The position numbers and the translations under genes are program-made. From contig JAXHSW010000002.1 of assembly GCA_034190295.1 (NCBI GenBank), forward strand, positions 1 to 64,000: a stretch of 64,000 nt of DNA, written 5' to 3'. Shown in pieces: positions 39,188 through 48,506 of the stretch; the stretch's first letter is position 1, and the number at the start of each line of letters is the position of its first letter. This DNA comes from Okeania sp034190295 (lineage in GTDB: Bacteria; Cyanobacteriota; Cyanobacteriia; Cyanobacteriales; Microcoleaceae). The notes under the pieces are model-generated. The model did not search any database. It saw nothing but the letters and a program-made list of their open reading frames with translations, and was not told the DNA's origin.

Positions 39188-40018
39188 ATGATACAAAATC
39201 AAGTTTTACCTAAATTAATGACCTTTAATGAATTTCTTGATTGGAAACCAGAAAATGGAAATTATGAATTATATAAGGGAATGATTGTAGAAATGCAACC
39301 AAAAGGAAAACATGAATAAATATCAGGATTTTTAGCAGTTGAATTGGCTATTTTATTTAGACAGACTAAACTATCCTATTTTTTACCCAAACAAGCATTA
39401 GTAAAAGTACCCAATGAAAATAGTATAGCAATATGATTTTAGTTGTGAGATATTGGAGATTTTTAGGCAACAGCTCCGGAAAGCAACAGGCAACAGAGAA
39501 GAAGAAAAAAACGAATATATATGAGTAAGATAACTGCTATATTCTATACTTTAAAGGAACATCTCAATTCTCACATATGATTCCTGATTGCTATAGTGAT
39601 TTACCGATAAATTGTGGTTTAAAGCCTCCCCTTTTAAGGGGAAAAAAGAAAAAACTTTTCCTTTGAATCAATCCTCTTATTTTCAAGGAGAGGTAATATA
39701 ATTATTAATTATTAATTATTAATTATTAATTGTTGAACTGATGTATTAGTTGTTGATAGAAATGCTCTTAAAGATGAACCTTTGTGGGAAAAATATTCTA
39801 CCCTAACAAAAGGAGAATCAATTCCCTTAGTAATAGAAATTGTGAGTAGTAATTGGCGAGATGATTATTTAACTAAATTAAGAGATTATGTTCGCGTAGC
39901 GTCTCGAAGAGAAGAAATTGGCATTAATGAATATTGGATTGTCGATTATTTAGGAATAGGTGGTTATCAATGGATAATTGATAATGGCTTTGTTGCACAA
40001 AGAGAGCAAAGAGGGTAA
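39188..40018 (+). pseudogene. Uma2-family gene broken by a stop, an inserted repeat and an IS
   Basis: The 5' part begins MIQNQVLPKLMTFNEFLDWK and stops at TAA (39317-39319) within the KGKHE*ISG region. The frame continues ISGFLAVELAILFRQTKLS, then FLPKQALVKVPNENSIAI to about 39432. Bases ~39435-39740 are foreign repeat, including a MITE-3 copy. The gene resumes at TDVLVVDRNALKDEPLWEKY, contains the family's VIEIVSSNWRDDYLTKLRDY segment and EYWIVDYLGIGGYQ, and is then cut by the insertion sequence at 39985. Uma2/DUF820 proteins are PD-(D/E)xK nuclease-like and highly duplicated in cyanobacteria. This copy must be non-functional. Confidence 0.8.
39599..39740. repeat. MITE-3 copy inserted in Uma2 gene
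   Basis: TTACCGATAAATTGTGGTTT, AAAGCCTCCCCTTTTAAGGGG, then CAAGGAGAGGTAATATAATT followed by ATTATTA repeats. It lies between the two coding halves of the Uma2 pseudogene. Confidence 0.65.
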
Positions 40019-41087
40019 AAATAACAGTGCGTGGCACAAAAAACCTATACCAACGCAGACATGAGTAAGTCCAAGTCCAAATCTAAGTCTAAGTCCCAGT
40101 CCAAATCTCAGTACCGGGTAAGTAATTGGTCTGAATATGATGCCTCCTTGAAGCGCAGGGGGAGTCTCACTTTTTGGTTGAGTCAGGAAGTGATAGAACA
40201 GTGGCTCAATCAGAATCAAACTGGACGTAGGGGAGCATCCAACACCTATAGCAATGTAGCCATGGAGCTAATGGCCACCCTTGCTACTTTGTTTAGCTTG
40301 GCAGGACGACAAACTGAGGGTTTCTTGGAATCTATATTTGAATTGATGGGAATAGACTTGCCAGTCCCAGACCATAGCACCTTGTGTCGTCGCTTGAGTA
40401 AACTGGACATCAAGATACCGATATTACCAACCACAGAAGCCATGCACCTGGTAGTAGACTCTACGGGTGTAAAAGTATATGGCGAGGGAGAATGGAAAAC
40501 AAGAATTCATGGTGTGGGCAAACGTGTACAATTGCGTAAGCTCCATTTGGGGGTAAATCAGGCAACTGGAGAGATAGTTACTGCTATGGTAAGTACCAAC
40601 GATGTTAGTGATGACGATGCATTTCCCGAGCTACTAGATGCTATCGAAGGAGAGATAGCTCAAGTATCAGGTGACGGAGCATACGACAAGTATAAGTGTT
40701 ATGAAAAGGCTAGTCAAAGAGGAGCAAAAATCACGATTCCTCCACGAAAGAATGCCGTGCCACAGGGCAACATGGCAACTGTAAAGCTCCACCCCATCCC
40801 AGAGATGAGAACCTCAGACGAATTCGCATCTGTGGACGCATTTGGAAGCGTGAAAGTGGCTACCACCGGCGCTCCTTATCCGAGACCACAATGTTTAGGC
40901 TCAAAGTGATGTTCGGAGGTAAATTACGACGACGGAAATTTAACAATCAAGCCGTAGAGTTGTTTGTACAATGTGCTCTACGAGGGCCGTATGATTCAAG
41001 ATTGTAAGCCGGAAAGTTACAAAGTACAATTCTAGTTCATTCCTACAGGGGTGATTTTTGCGATCGCCACCTTCATGCAACAAAGCC
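39985..41087 (+). mobile_element. IS5-like insertion sequence with frameshifted transposase
   Basis: Inverted ends: GGCTTTGTTGCAC on the left (39985) and, on the right, ATGCAACAAAGCC ending at 41087. The match extends outward by AAT/ATT. Length is about 1.1 kb with one transposase frame. The same end sequence bounds the array-filled element at 53261-54179. It interrupts the Uma2 pseudogene. Confidence 0.8.
40061..41005 (+). pseudogene. IS5-family DDE transposase, frameshifted near the C-terminus
   Basis: The frame can start at GTG 40031 or ATG 40061. A repetitive SKSKSKSKS segment opens the protein. The DDE core shows the first Asp in HLVVDSTGVKVYGEGEW and the second in VSGDGAYDKYKCYE. The first frame continues to 40909 with an unrelated tail. 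The expected tail RDENLRRIRI, then RESGYHRRSLSETTMFRLKV with the catalytic Glu, then FNNQAVELFVQCAL, is in a different frame from about 40800 to 41005. The transposase is therefore probably inactive, unless programmed frameshifting applies. The DNA it would recognise is the GGCTTTGTTGCA end. Confidence 0.8.
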
Positions 41088-41265
41088 ATTATTAACTGTT
41101 GAAAGTAGATTTCCCTTTGACTATAAAGATAAATTCCGATCGAACTAAAAAATGATATCTAAGCCATTCCCATACGACTCCTGACTCCTGACTCCTGACT
41201 CCTAAGAAACAACCTATCTATTTGTAGCAGCAAATATTTATCAAACTGGTATTAATCATAATAAT

Positions 41266-42405
41266 ATGCTATCTCAGACCGTCGAACTCATCAACATATC
41301 CAAAGTATTCAAAAGTAAAAATCAAAAAAAATTTATCGCTGTAAATAACATCAATCTCCAGATAGAAAAATCGGAATTCTTTTCTATATTAGGTCCTTCT
41401 GGCTGTGGTAAAACTACGACATTAAGAATGATAGCTGGTTTTGAAATGCCCACATCCGGAGAAATTTATATTCAAGGTCAACTAATAGGAAATAGTCCGC
41501 CATTTCATCGACCAGTCAATACAGTTTTTCAGAATTATGCTTTATTTCCCCATCTCACAGTGGCAGAAAATATTGCCTTTGGATTAGAAATGGAAAATAT
41601 TTCACGCCCAGAAATAAATCGTCGGGTAACTGATACTTTGGCTCAAGTAAAATTAACAGACATGGAAAAACGTTATCCCCGACAATTATCTGGTGGGCAA
41701 CAACAAAGAGTTGCTTTAGCAAGAGCATTAATTAAACAACCAGCAGTATTATTATTTGATGAACCTTTGGGTGCTTTAGATTTGAAATTACGCAAAGAAA
41801 TGCAGTTGGAATTAAAGCAAATGCAGCAAAGGTTGGGTATTACTTTTATCTATGTTACTCACGACCAAGAAGAAGCTTTAACTATGTCTGACCGGATAGC
41901 AGTTATGTATCAAGGAGAAGTTTTACAAGTTGGAACTCCGGTGGAGATTTATGAACAACCAAAAACTCGTTTTGTGGCTGAATTTATTGGGGAAAGCAAC
42001 TTTTTAACAGGGCGAATAACTGCACATCAAAAGGATAAAAGTTTGGTGTTAATAGATGGAGATTTACCATTGTTAATATCCGCAGTTCATCATCTGCCAA
42101 TAGATACAGTTATTACTTTAGTTGTCAGACCCGAACAAATAGAAATTTACCCATTAACTTCTACAGAAGAAGCAGATTTTTCAGGGATAGTAGAAAATAT
42201 TGTTTATATTGGTACGGATACTCGTTATTTGGTGCGTTTAACTGATAAAACTAAGATAGTTATTCGTAGGCAAAATATTAATCCTTTTCATCTGAATCAA
42301 TATGCTATAGGTGAGAAAGTTAAAGTTAATATTCCTGTGGAAAATATTAGTGCTTTAGAGGAAAATTTGTCAGAAAAAGAAAGGTTGAAATTGGGAAAAA
42401 ATTAG
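41266..42405 (+). CDS. potA: Spermidine/putrescine ABC transporter ATPase PotA
   Basis: 379 aa. Walker A GPSGCGKTT at residues ~45-53, Q-loop FQNYALFPHLTV, signature LSGGQQQRVALARAL, Walker B LLFDEPLGALD and switch His in YVTHDQEEA. The C-terminal TOBE-type regulatory domain begins near residue 245 (IGESNFLTGRI). The full sequence pattern (HRPVNTVFQNYALFPHLTVA) is characteristic of PotA rather than sulphate or maltose ATPases. It energises polyamine import with PotB, PotC and PotD, whose genes lie about 14 kb away on the opposite strand. The start ATG lacks a clear Shine-Dalgarno site. Confidence 0.9.
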   Translation: MLSQTVELINISKVFKSKNQKKFIAVNNINLQIEKSEFFSILGPSGCGKTTTLRMIAGFEMPTSGEIYIQGQLIGNSPPFHRPVNTVFQNYALFPHLTVAENIAFGLEMENISRPEINRRVTDTLAQVKLTDMEKRYPRQLSGGQQQRVALARALIKQPAVLLFDEPLGALDLKLRKEMQLELKQMQQRLGITFIYVTHDQEEALTMSDRIAVMYQGEVLQVGTPVEIYEQPKTRFVAEFIGESNFLTGRITAHQKDKSLVLIDGDLPLLISAVHHLPIDTVITLVVRPEQIEIYPLTSTEEADFSGIVENIVYIGTDTRYLVRLTDKTKIVIRRQNINPFHLNQYAIGEKVKVNIPVENISALEENLSEKERLKLGKN

Positions 42406-42536
42406 CAATTATTCTTAGCTAAATCCTCATTTCAGTTGTCATATAAAATCCGGCCAAACAGTTGTTGTTGTTGGGTTTCCTACGTCAACCCAACCTACAC
42501 TTATTGCACCAAAGCTGAATGCTGAATGCTATATAG

Positions 42537-43232
42537 CTACAACTTCTCTGGATCGACACCAAGGGAACGCAACATTTGTTCAAGTTGTTCAGCTCGTTGT
42601 CGTTGCTGAAGTTCTCGCTCTTGCAGAGTCATAAACCTATTCCCTTCAGAGTCATACCAATACAACCACTCTCGTTCGCAGCGCTGGTAATTACCAACTT
42701 CAACTCCTATCCCCAGACCAATTTCTGGCATCCACACGGGATTTCCTTTTAAACGTTGATATGCTCCATCTACCAAACGATACACTTCAAAACGCTCATG
42801 TTTGTCTCGCTTGGAATAATCTGGGTTATAGATAACATAATACAAGACTCCCAACCGAGCGTAATCAATCATTTTTTCATCGTATTCATCCCCATAAGTT
42901 TTAGAAACAATTTCCAATACGAATATGGGAACAATATAATTTTCCTCCCAAAGAACATAGGAGGATCGCAATTTATTATTTTTGAGTCGTGGAACTCCCA
43001 GACTGAGCAAAGCATCAGGAACTATAGCAACTCTAGGACTTGACCCCGTGGTGTGGAAAATTCCCATATTTATGCCAAAAAACCAATCATAGCGATCGCC
43101 CCATAACTGATTTAAAATTAACATTAGCAGGTTAGGAATTAAAATTTGTATTTCGTGATCCACAGGTTTATCGTCTGAATCAGGTAATTCGTCACTTGAT
43201 GGTAGGTTGAGTAATTGGTTGTTGTTTACCAT
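42537..43232 (-). CDS. Uma2 family protein (PD-(D/E)xK nuclease-like)
   Basis: 231 aa. The Uma2/DUF820 core is visible: IVPDALLSLGVPR supplies the Asp, and IFVLEIVSKTYGDEYDEKMI supplies the ExxSK segment. ARLGVLYYVIYNPDY is followed by the strand with FEVYRLVDGAY. The C-terminus is a coiled-coil tail (LQERELQQRQRAEQLEQML) common in cyanobacterial members. The family is very abundant in cyanobacteria; any nuclease role is predicted, not shown. It is the largest of the Uma2 copies or fragments in this window and looks intact. Divergent from the toxin-antitoxin pair. Confidence 0.85.
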   Translation of the reverse strand: MVNNNQLLNLPSSDELPDSDDKPVDHEIQILIPNLLMLILNQLWGDRYDWFFGINMGIFHTTGSSPRVAIVPDALLSLGVPRLKNNKLRSSYVLWEENYIVPIFVLEIVSKTYGDEYDEKMIDYARLGVLYYVIYNPDYSKRDKHERFEVYRLVDGAYQRLKGNPVWMPEIGLGIGVEVGNYQRCEREWLYWYDSEGNRFMTLQERELQQRQRAEQLEQMLRSLGVDPEKL

Positions 43233-43323
43233 AATAATTTGATTGTGACATTTTAATTGTTTAATTTTAGCAAATAAATGATATAGTAGGAAATGGCTAA
43301 ACTTAACAATAAATGGATAGTCT

Positions 43324-43575
43324 ATGTTTACTTATGAACAGGTACTAAATCAAGTATATAATCTTTCCACTACAGATCGACTGAGATTACTAGAAGCATT
43401 GCAAAAGATGGTTAATGATGGGGGGAAAGTGGTAGAAAATGACGCGAACAATGATTATTTGCAAGTGCAAGAATGGCAGGTAGAGCATATTCAAGAAGGT
43501 TTACGCCAGGGGGATGCTGGTGAATTTGCCAGTGAGGAAGAAGTTGCTGCTGCTTTAGCAAGGTGGCGACAATGA
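43324..43575 (+). CDS. Antitoxin of a type II toxin-antitoxin pair
   Basis: 83 aa. The N-terminus (MFTYEQVLNQVYNLSTTDRL, then RLLEALQKMV) and acidic C-terminus (ASEEEVAAALARWRQ) match small helical ParD/RelB-like addiction antitoxins. The stop codon overlaps the toxin start (ATGA at 43572-43575), a standard antitoxin-toxin arrangement that keeps production coupled. It would bind and neutralise the toxin and repress its own promoter. Confidence 0.75.
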   Translation: MFTYEQVLNQVYNLSTTDRLRLLEALQKMVNDGGKVVENDANNDYLQVQEWQVEHIQEGLRQGDAGEFASEEEVAAALARWRQ

Positions 43576-43856
43576 AGATAGTTTGGACTCGTCTCGCTCT
43601 GGAGGATCTCAACCATGCTTACGAGTATATTGCAGCTAATAACCCTGATGCTGCTGTAGATACCATAGAGCGGATTGAAAATGCAATAAATAGGTTGCTT
43701 CAATATCCTGAGATGGGTAGACTAGGACAGGTAGTGGGTACGAGAGAATTGGTTGTTATAGGTACGCCGTTTATTGTACCGTATCGAGTTAGGGGCGATC
43801 GCCTGGAGATTTTAGCAGTGATTCATGGTGCTAGAAAGTGGCCAGAAGGTTTTTAA
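43572..43856 (+). CDS. RelE/ParE superfamily toxin
   Basis: 94 aa from the ATG at 43572; a GTG three codons earlier would overlap the antitoxin further. The sequence MKIVWTRLALEDLNHAYEYI, AANNPDAAVDTIERIENAIN, LLQYPEMGRLGQVVGTRELV and YRVRGDRLEILAVIHGARKW is a textbook ParE/RelE-fold protein with the conserved YRV...I.AVIHGARKWP end. ParE types poison DNA gyrase and RelE types cut mRNA on ribosomes; the sequence alone does not settle which. Encoded by ATGA overlap with the antitoxin. Confidence 0.9.
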   Translation: MKIVWTRLALEDLNHAYEYIAANNPDAAVDTIERIENAINRLLQYPEMGRLGQVVGTRELVVIGTPFIVPYRVRGDRLEILAVIHGARKWPEGF

Positions 43857-43910
43857 ATGTTGGTAGGAGTAGCGATCGCTTTTCTGTGCAGAGGACTCTT
43901 TTTTGGAGAA

Positions 43911-45551
43911 TCAGATTTTAACTGATATTCTTACTTTTGACTTTTGAATTTCCTCAAGCAACTCCTGACATTCTTTCAATTCTGGCACTCCTAATTCTGT
44001 GAAAATAGCCAACGCTTCATGGCAATACTGTCGTGCTGCATCTAAATTGCCTAAGTGTTGATGGGTTTCTGCTATATTCTTGAGGGCTATTGCTTGGTGA
44101 TGAGGGTTTCCTATTTGCTGAAATATCTCTAATGCTGCTTGTGAATATTCCAGAGATTCGGGATATTTTTCTAACTTGAGCAGAGTTTCTCCCCAGTCTC
44201 CCAAAGCATGACCCTCACCAGAGCGATCACCTATTTCCCCTGCTATTTGTAAACTATGCTGATAATACTCTATGGCTTTGTCGTATTCTCCTATGGAATT
44301 GTAAGCATTACCCAAATTTATCAAAGCAATACCCTCACCAGAACGGTTGCCTATTTCCCTCGCTATTTGTAAATACTGCTGATGATATTTAATGGCTTTA
44401 TGATATTCTCCTAGGGAATTGTAAGCAAGACCCAAACTCCCCAAAGCATTACTCTCACCAGAACGGTTCCTTATTTCCCTAGCTATTTGTAAACTCTGCT
44501 GATGATACTCAATGGCTTTATGAGATTCTCCTAGGGAATTGTAAGCAAGACCCAAACTCCCCAGAGCATTACCCTCGCCATAACGGTCGCCTATTTCCCT
44601 CGCTATTTGTAAACTCTGCTGATGATATTCAATGGCTTTATGATATTTTCCTAGGGAACGGTAAGCAAGACCCAAACTCCCCAAAGCATTACCCTCGCCA
44701 TAACGGTCGCCTATTTCCCTAGCTATTTGTAAACTCTGCTGATGATATTTAATGCCTTTATGATATTCTCCTAGGGAACGGTAAGCAAGACCCAAGTTCC
44801 CCAAAGCATTACCCTCGCTATAACGATCACTTATTTCCATTGCTATTTGTAAACTCTGCTGATGATACTCAATGGCTTTATGATATTTTCCTAGGGAACG
44901 GTAAGCAAGACCCAAACCACCCAAAGCAGCACCCTCCCTAGAACGGTTGCCTATTTCCCTAGCTATTTGGAAATGCTGCTGATGATACTCGATGGCTTTG
45001 TTATATTTTCCTAGGGAGCGGTAAGCAACACCCAAATTCCCCAAAGCAATACCCTCCCCAGAACGATTGCCAATTTCCCTAGCTATTTGGAAATGCTGCT
45101 GATGATACTCGATGGCTTTGTTATATTTTCCTAGGGAGCGGTAAGCAACACCCAAACCATTTAAACAAATACCATCCCAATGTTGGCCTAATTTACCTAA
45201 TAGTCTACTGTAGAGTTGAATACATTCCTTATAGTAACCCCACCTCATTAATTGAGTGTCTAAATCTTGATTAATTGGCGGTACTTTAATCTGTAGGATT
45301 TTACTAGCTTTTTCCCAATCTTCTACTTGACTAAGATGATAAAATGCCTCTAGATAACCTTTGACTAACTCTAAGTTTTTGTTGACTTCTTGCGGACATT
45401 TGTAGTCAGTCAACCACATAATAACAGCTTGATATTGAAGACGTTTGGAAAGTGGCTTAATGGACATGAGAGAATCTGGGTCTAGTTTCAGCAATTCCAA
45501 AACAGATTCAGAAGAAGGTAAGATAACTTGATGTTGGAGATTTTTGTTCAC
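43911..45551 (-). CDS. TPR partner of the NB-ARC ATPase
   Basis: 546 aa from a GTG start (45551) with AGGAAA just upstream. Residues ~1-130 are a helical domain (MNKNLQHQVILPSSESVLEL). Residues ~145-505 hold nine or ten 40-residue TPRs of the form SLGLAYRSLGKYHKAIEYHQ plus QSLQIAREIGDRYGEGNALG. Several are nearly identical at DNA level too, meaning recent expansion or conversion. The C-terminal coil ends ECQELLEEIQKS. The frame is the same as the upstream NB-ARC gene: only TAA plus three codons separate them. The two may be one protein split by a stop, or a natural coupled pair. The TPRs probably form the ligand-sensing arm. Confidence 0.85.
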   Translation of the reverse strand: MNKNLQHQVILPSSESVLELLKLDPDSLMSIKPLSKRLQYQAVIMWLTDYKCPQEVNKNLELVKGYLEAFYHLSQVEDWEKASKILQIKVPPINQDLDTQLMRWGYYKECIQLYSRLLGKLGQHWDGICLNGLGVAYRSLGKYNKAIEYHQQHFQIAREIGNRSGEGIALGNLGVAYRSLGKYNKAIEYHQQHFQIAREIGNRSREGAALGGLGLAYRSLGKYHKAIEYHQQSLQIAMEISDRYSEGNALGNLGLAYRSLGEYHKGIKYHQQSLQIAREIGDRYGEGNALGSLGLAYRSLGKYHKAIEYHQQSLQIAREIGDRYGEGNALGSLGLAYNSLGESHKAIEYHQQSLQIAREIRNRSGESNALGSLGLAYNSLGEYHKAIKYHQQYLQIAREIGNRSGEGIALINLGNAYNSIGEYDKAIEYYQHSLQIAGEIGDRSGEGHALGDWGETLLKLEKYPESLEYSQAALEIFQQIGNPHHQAIALKNIAETHQHLGNLDAARQYCHEALAIFTELGVPELKECQELLEEIQKSKVRISVKI

Positions 45552-45560
45552 TTTCCTAAA

Positions 45561-46976
45561 TTAACTATTTTCCTCATCTAATTTCTTGAGATGTTCAAGT
45601 GACACACTACGGATTAAATTATGTTGTCTGAGCATAAACTCATCATTTTCATCAACTCTATCTTCAACCAAAAAGCGATCGCGCAAAGTCTGCAAGGCCA
45701 CCTCTTGCTTTTCTTCATCGCACGGCCAATTTTTCAAAAGCTTTAACCAAAAACTTTCTTGCACTTCACACCTATATATTGCACCAACACAAATCAACCG
45801 ATAAGCATTAAGTGCTTCTTTATGCAACCGTGAAAAAGTCTTATCTAGTCGCGATCGGACTCTTTTCCGCAACTCACGGGTATATCTGTCTAGCTGAAAT
45901 TTATCGTCAGCACCAGCAGCTATCCCCCTAGTCTTCGCTTCCTCAATTGCCTTTTCCACCTCTTCAATTTCATTACCATACCTTTTCCAATAAGCTACCA
46001 CATTACCATCAAAAGGATTGCTGCCAATTTCCCCAGCAATTACCCGCAACGCCAAAGGATGACCCTCGTAAGCTTTACCAATACGTTGTAAATAGGGTAG
46101 GTTAGGTGAATTTTCCTCAACCTCTAACCCAGTTTTCTCGAATAACTGCAACTGCTCCGACTCCCTCAAACCAGTTAAAGGTTTAGACTCCCAGAAATTC
46201 TGGTAACGTTCAGGAATTTGCCCAGGCAAATCTTGAGAGGTCAAGATGATACGACTTTGACATTCTGGAGATGCCAAAAATTGCTCAAAAAATCTCACCC
46301 ACAACTCATCCTGAAAATCACTCCATCCCTCATCCTCATTTCCCACCAAAATATTTTCCAGAGAATCAATAATTATCAGATACCGATGTTGTCGCAGACG
46401 GTTAACTAATTTATAGAGTAACCTTTCCACATCTTGATAATCATCTTGAGTGAGAGACTCTCCCCACTTTTGCAACCATCGGATGGCAACATTGCGAAAG
46501 TCTCTAGTTTCTCCATCATTATCAAGATTTTCCTGGTGAAGCTTGCTCCAATCTCCTTGCAAAAATTCTTGGTGTAACTCCACCGCCAATTTTTCGGCCA
46601 AAGCAGTTTTACCAATACCACCGATACCAACAAGAATGAGTAAACGAGAAGATTCTTTAACTTTTGTAGTAAGTTCAGCTATGAGGTCTTTTCTACCCAC
46701 CCAAGCATCATCATAAGCAAAAAATTCAACTGTGGAATTTTGGGATAGAGGAGTAGTTTGGTCTACAATTTCTTCCCAGTTAACCCCTACCGTCTGACAA
46801 ATCCTAATAAAGATATCTTGCTGAATTTGTAGTCCTCGCCAAAAACGTTTTAAGGTTGCTTGTGAAGTTAGTGCTAGTCCGCACCAAGCACCCGCTGTTT
46901 TTGTCCAACCTTTCTCTTTTCTAGCTACATCAATCTTTTGCAACCCCTCTTTAGAAGCCCTGAGAGTAACTGCCAT
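45561..46976 (-). CDS. NB-ARC (STAND) ATPase with N-terminal helix-turn-helix-like domain
   Basis: 471 aa. Residues 1-75 (MAVTLRASKEGLQKIDVARK, then TLKRFWRGLQIQQDIFIRIC) form the helical N-terminal domain common to cyanobacterial STAND proteins; function unknown, perhaps an effector or adaptor. The NB-ARC domain has Walker A GIGGIGKTA (117-125), Walker B LIIIDSLEN (200-208), the RIILTSQD sensor and a GxP-like motif EGHPLALRVIAGEI. A winged-helix-like region follows (LICVGAIYRCEVQESFWLKL). STAND NTPases act as ligand-triggered switches in defence and programmed death. The sensor part is the following TPR gene. The upstream leader is 340 bp of AT-rich DNA with no clear promoter that I would assign. 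Confidence 0.85.
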   Translation of the reverse strand: MAVTLRASKEGLQKIDVARKEKGWTKTAGAWCGLALTSQATLKRFWRGLQIQQDIFIRICQTVGVNWEEIVDQTTPLSQNSTVEFFAYDDAWVGRKDLIAELTTKVKESSRLLILVGIGGIGKTALAEKLAVELHQEFLQGDWSKLHQENLDNDGETRDFRNVAIRWLQKWGESLTQDDYQDVERLLYKLVNRLRQHRYLIIIDSLENILVGNEDEGWSDFQDELWVRFFEQFLASPECQSRIILTSQDLPGQIPERYQNFWESKPLTGLRESEQLQLFEKTGLEVEENSPNLPYLQRIGKAYEGHPLALRVIAGEIGSNPFDGNVVAYWKRYGNEIEEVEKAIEEAKTRGIAAGADDKFQLDRYTRELRKRVRSRLDKTFSRLHKEALNAYRLICVGAIYRCEVQESFWLKLLKNWPCDEEKQEVALQTLRDRFLVEDRVDENDEFMLRQHNLIRSVSLEHLKKLDEENS

Positions 46977-47322
46977 ATTAGTCCTCCCTTAGCTTTACTA
47001 CACTACTAATGAAATAGTAGCTCATATTTGGCTCATATTTTGATGGGATTAGCATAGTGAGCTAAATATGAACCAATATCTAGTTTTGTACCTAGTACAC
47101 TAAGTGTTAGATATATCAGATATAGCAATCCTAAATCATTTGTAAAATTCCTGGACTTCTTAAAAACTTCCTGCTTCTCGCTTCCCTTCTACCATCTGCC
47201 TCCTGCCTTAAAGTCGCCCATTTTTTTCACGAATCATTTCATATTGCTATATTAGAAAAAAATTTTAATTATATCATAAAAAAACAAATATAAAAAAAAT
47301 AGTTTAGTAGTTATATATTGGA
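46977..47322. other. Divergent intergenic region
   Basis: Lies between the NB-ARC start and the small membrane-protein gene. It holds TTCTGCCTCCTGCCTT-type simple sequence near 47185 and an AT-rich stretch. A shared promoter region is likely but I cannot place it. Confidence 0.4.
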
Positions 47323-47700
47323 TTGGTAAAAGTCGTGTTAGATAAATCATTGAAGCCAGATTTTGAACCCAATAATTTTTTCAAATCTAACAGAGAGGAA
47401 AGGCTTTTGCTGATTAAAAGTAGTTTTGTTCGCCTCCTGTTTATAAACGTTATATGGTATCTGTTTTTTGTTTTATACAGTGCTAGATTTGAGGAAAAAC
47501 CAGGTTTCACATCAACAATTATCTGGTTGATAGGGATTTATGTGGTATTAGAATTGGTTGTGCTTTTACTGAAGTTAAGTAACCAAAATAGTGATGATGA
47601 AAACTCTGAAATGCTTAAGGTTCTGATGACTGAGAAAAAAAATGTATCTCCTATTTCAGAACAGGAGCAAACAGAATCTAATCAGGAAAAAGTTAAATAG
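47323..47700 (+). CDS. Small two-helix membrane protein, unknown
   Basis: 125 aa counted from a TTG at 47323; an in-frame GTG at 47335 is an alternative and no ATG is available. The N-terminus is charged and cytosolic-looking (KPDFEPNNFFKSNREERLLL). Two membrane helices follow at residues ~36-54 (RLLFINVIWYLFFVLYSARF) and ~63-85 (STIIWLIGIYVVLELVVLLL). The C-terminal tail is polar. No family is recognised. It is divergent from the NB-ARC/TPR pair. Candidate functions include a membrane effector or regulator, but that rests only on position. Confidence 0.55.
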   Translation: MVKVVLDKSLKPDFEPNNFFKSNREERLLLIKSSFVRLLFINVIWYLFFVLYSARFEEKPGFTSTIIWLIGIYVVLELVVLLLKLSNQNSDDENSEMLKVLMTEKKNVSPISEQEQTESNQEKVK

Positions 47701-47920
47701 TAATTCCTAATTAAATTATTGGACAATTAGGTATTGCCCCTCATACTGGACATTTGTTTCTAGATGGGGGGCACATCTTATGTAAGAAATGTTTTTTTGA
47801 AAATAACACCACTTTTCTCGGCTTTTCACAGTGGATATGATATATACGGGAATGTACGAGGAAAATGGACTACTATGGTAATATAGGGCTTAACTCAACG
47901 CAAAAAATTTATAACCTTAT

Positions 47921-48319
47921 ATGAAAGACCTAATCGAGATACTAGACTTTATCAGATCTCTGCAAGCAGGGGGACTTTTTGGAGGTGGTCTAATGGGTAT
48001 AATTTATCTATTATTACCAGGTTTTTTCTCTCCTGCTGTACCTTTAGAGATGATCATAATTATTGGCGCTCTATTTGGCGGTGGTTGCCAGAAGTTACTT
48101 ACACCAGTATCGGAAGAGATTGTCAAAAATTGGAAAGATAACCAGGAGAAGTCTCGAAAAGAGGAGAATTTAAAAAAAAGGTGGCAGGTGTTAAATATGT
48201 CTGAAGTTTATGGATATATTCCTCCCTCAGAAGCATCAGAGATGAAAGCAGAATTACTAAAAGAGTACATACTACCTGAGTCAGAGCGAAGGCAAATTCG
48301 AGGTAATAGCGAGGATTAG
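47921..48319 (+). CDS. Small two-helix membrane protein with charged tail, unknown
   Basis: 132 aa. Two glycine-rich helices lie at residues ~17-36 (GGLFGGGLMGIIYLLLPGFF) and ~42-62 (LEMIIIIGALFGGGCQKLL). A long charged helical tail follows (EEIVKNWKDNQEKSRKEENL, MSEVYGYIPPSEASEMKAEL). The glycine-rich hairpin recalls small membrane effectors or holin-like proteins, which is only resemblance. It is the second small membrane gene in the same direction, 220 bp after the first; the spacer has no recognised motif. Confidence 0.55.
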   Translation: MKDLIEILDFIRSLQAGGLFGGGLMGIIYLLLPGFFSPAVPLEMIIIIGALFGGGCQKLLTPVSEEIVKNWKDNQEKSRKEENLKKRWQVLNMSEVYGYIPPSEASEMKAELLKEYILPESERRQIRGNSED

Positions 48320-48449
48320 GCAAAAAGCTAACACCTCATTGTAACTTTATACGAAAAAAGATTTATTAATATTAAGACATTTATATTTAAAATAAAATCA
48401 ATCATAGTAAGTAAATTATATATATTCTGATTTATGTATATAAAGTAGG

Positions 48450-48455
48450 TATAAT
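48450..48455 (+). promoter_or_regulatory. Probable -10 box of the DUF4058 gene
   Basis: TATAAT within AGGTATAATGCCTGC, 52 bases before the ATG at 48507. The -35 region at 48427-48432 (CTGATT) is poor, so an activator or a non-standard -35 would be needed. Confidence 0.4.
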
Positions 48456-48506
48456 GCCTGCTTTTTTTATTTGATAAATACATCTAAAACTAAAGGAGAA
48501 AAATTT

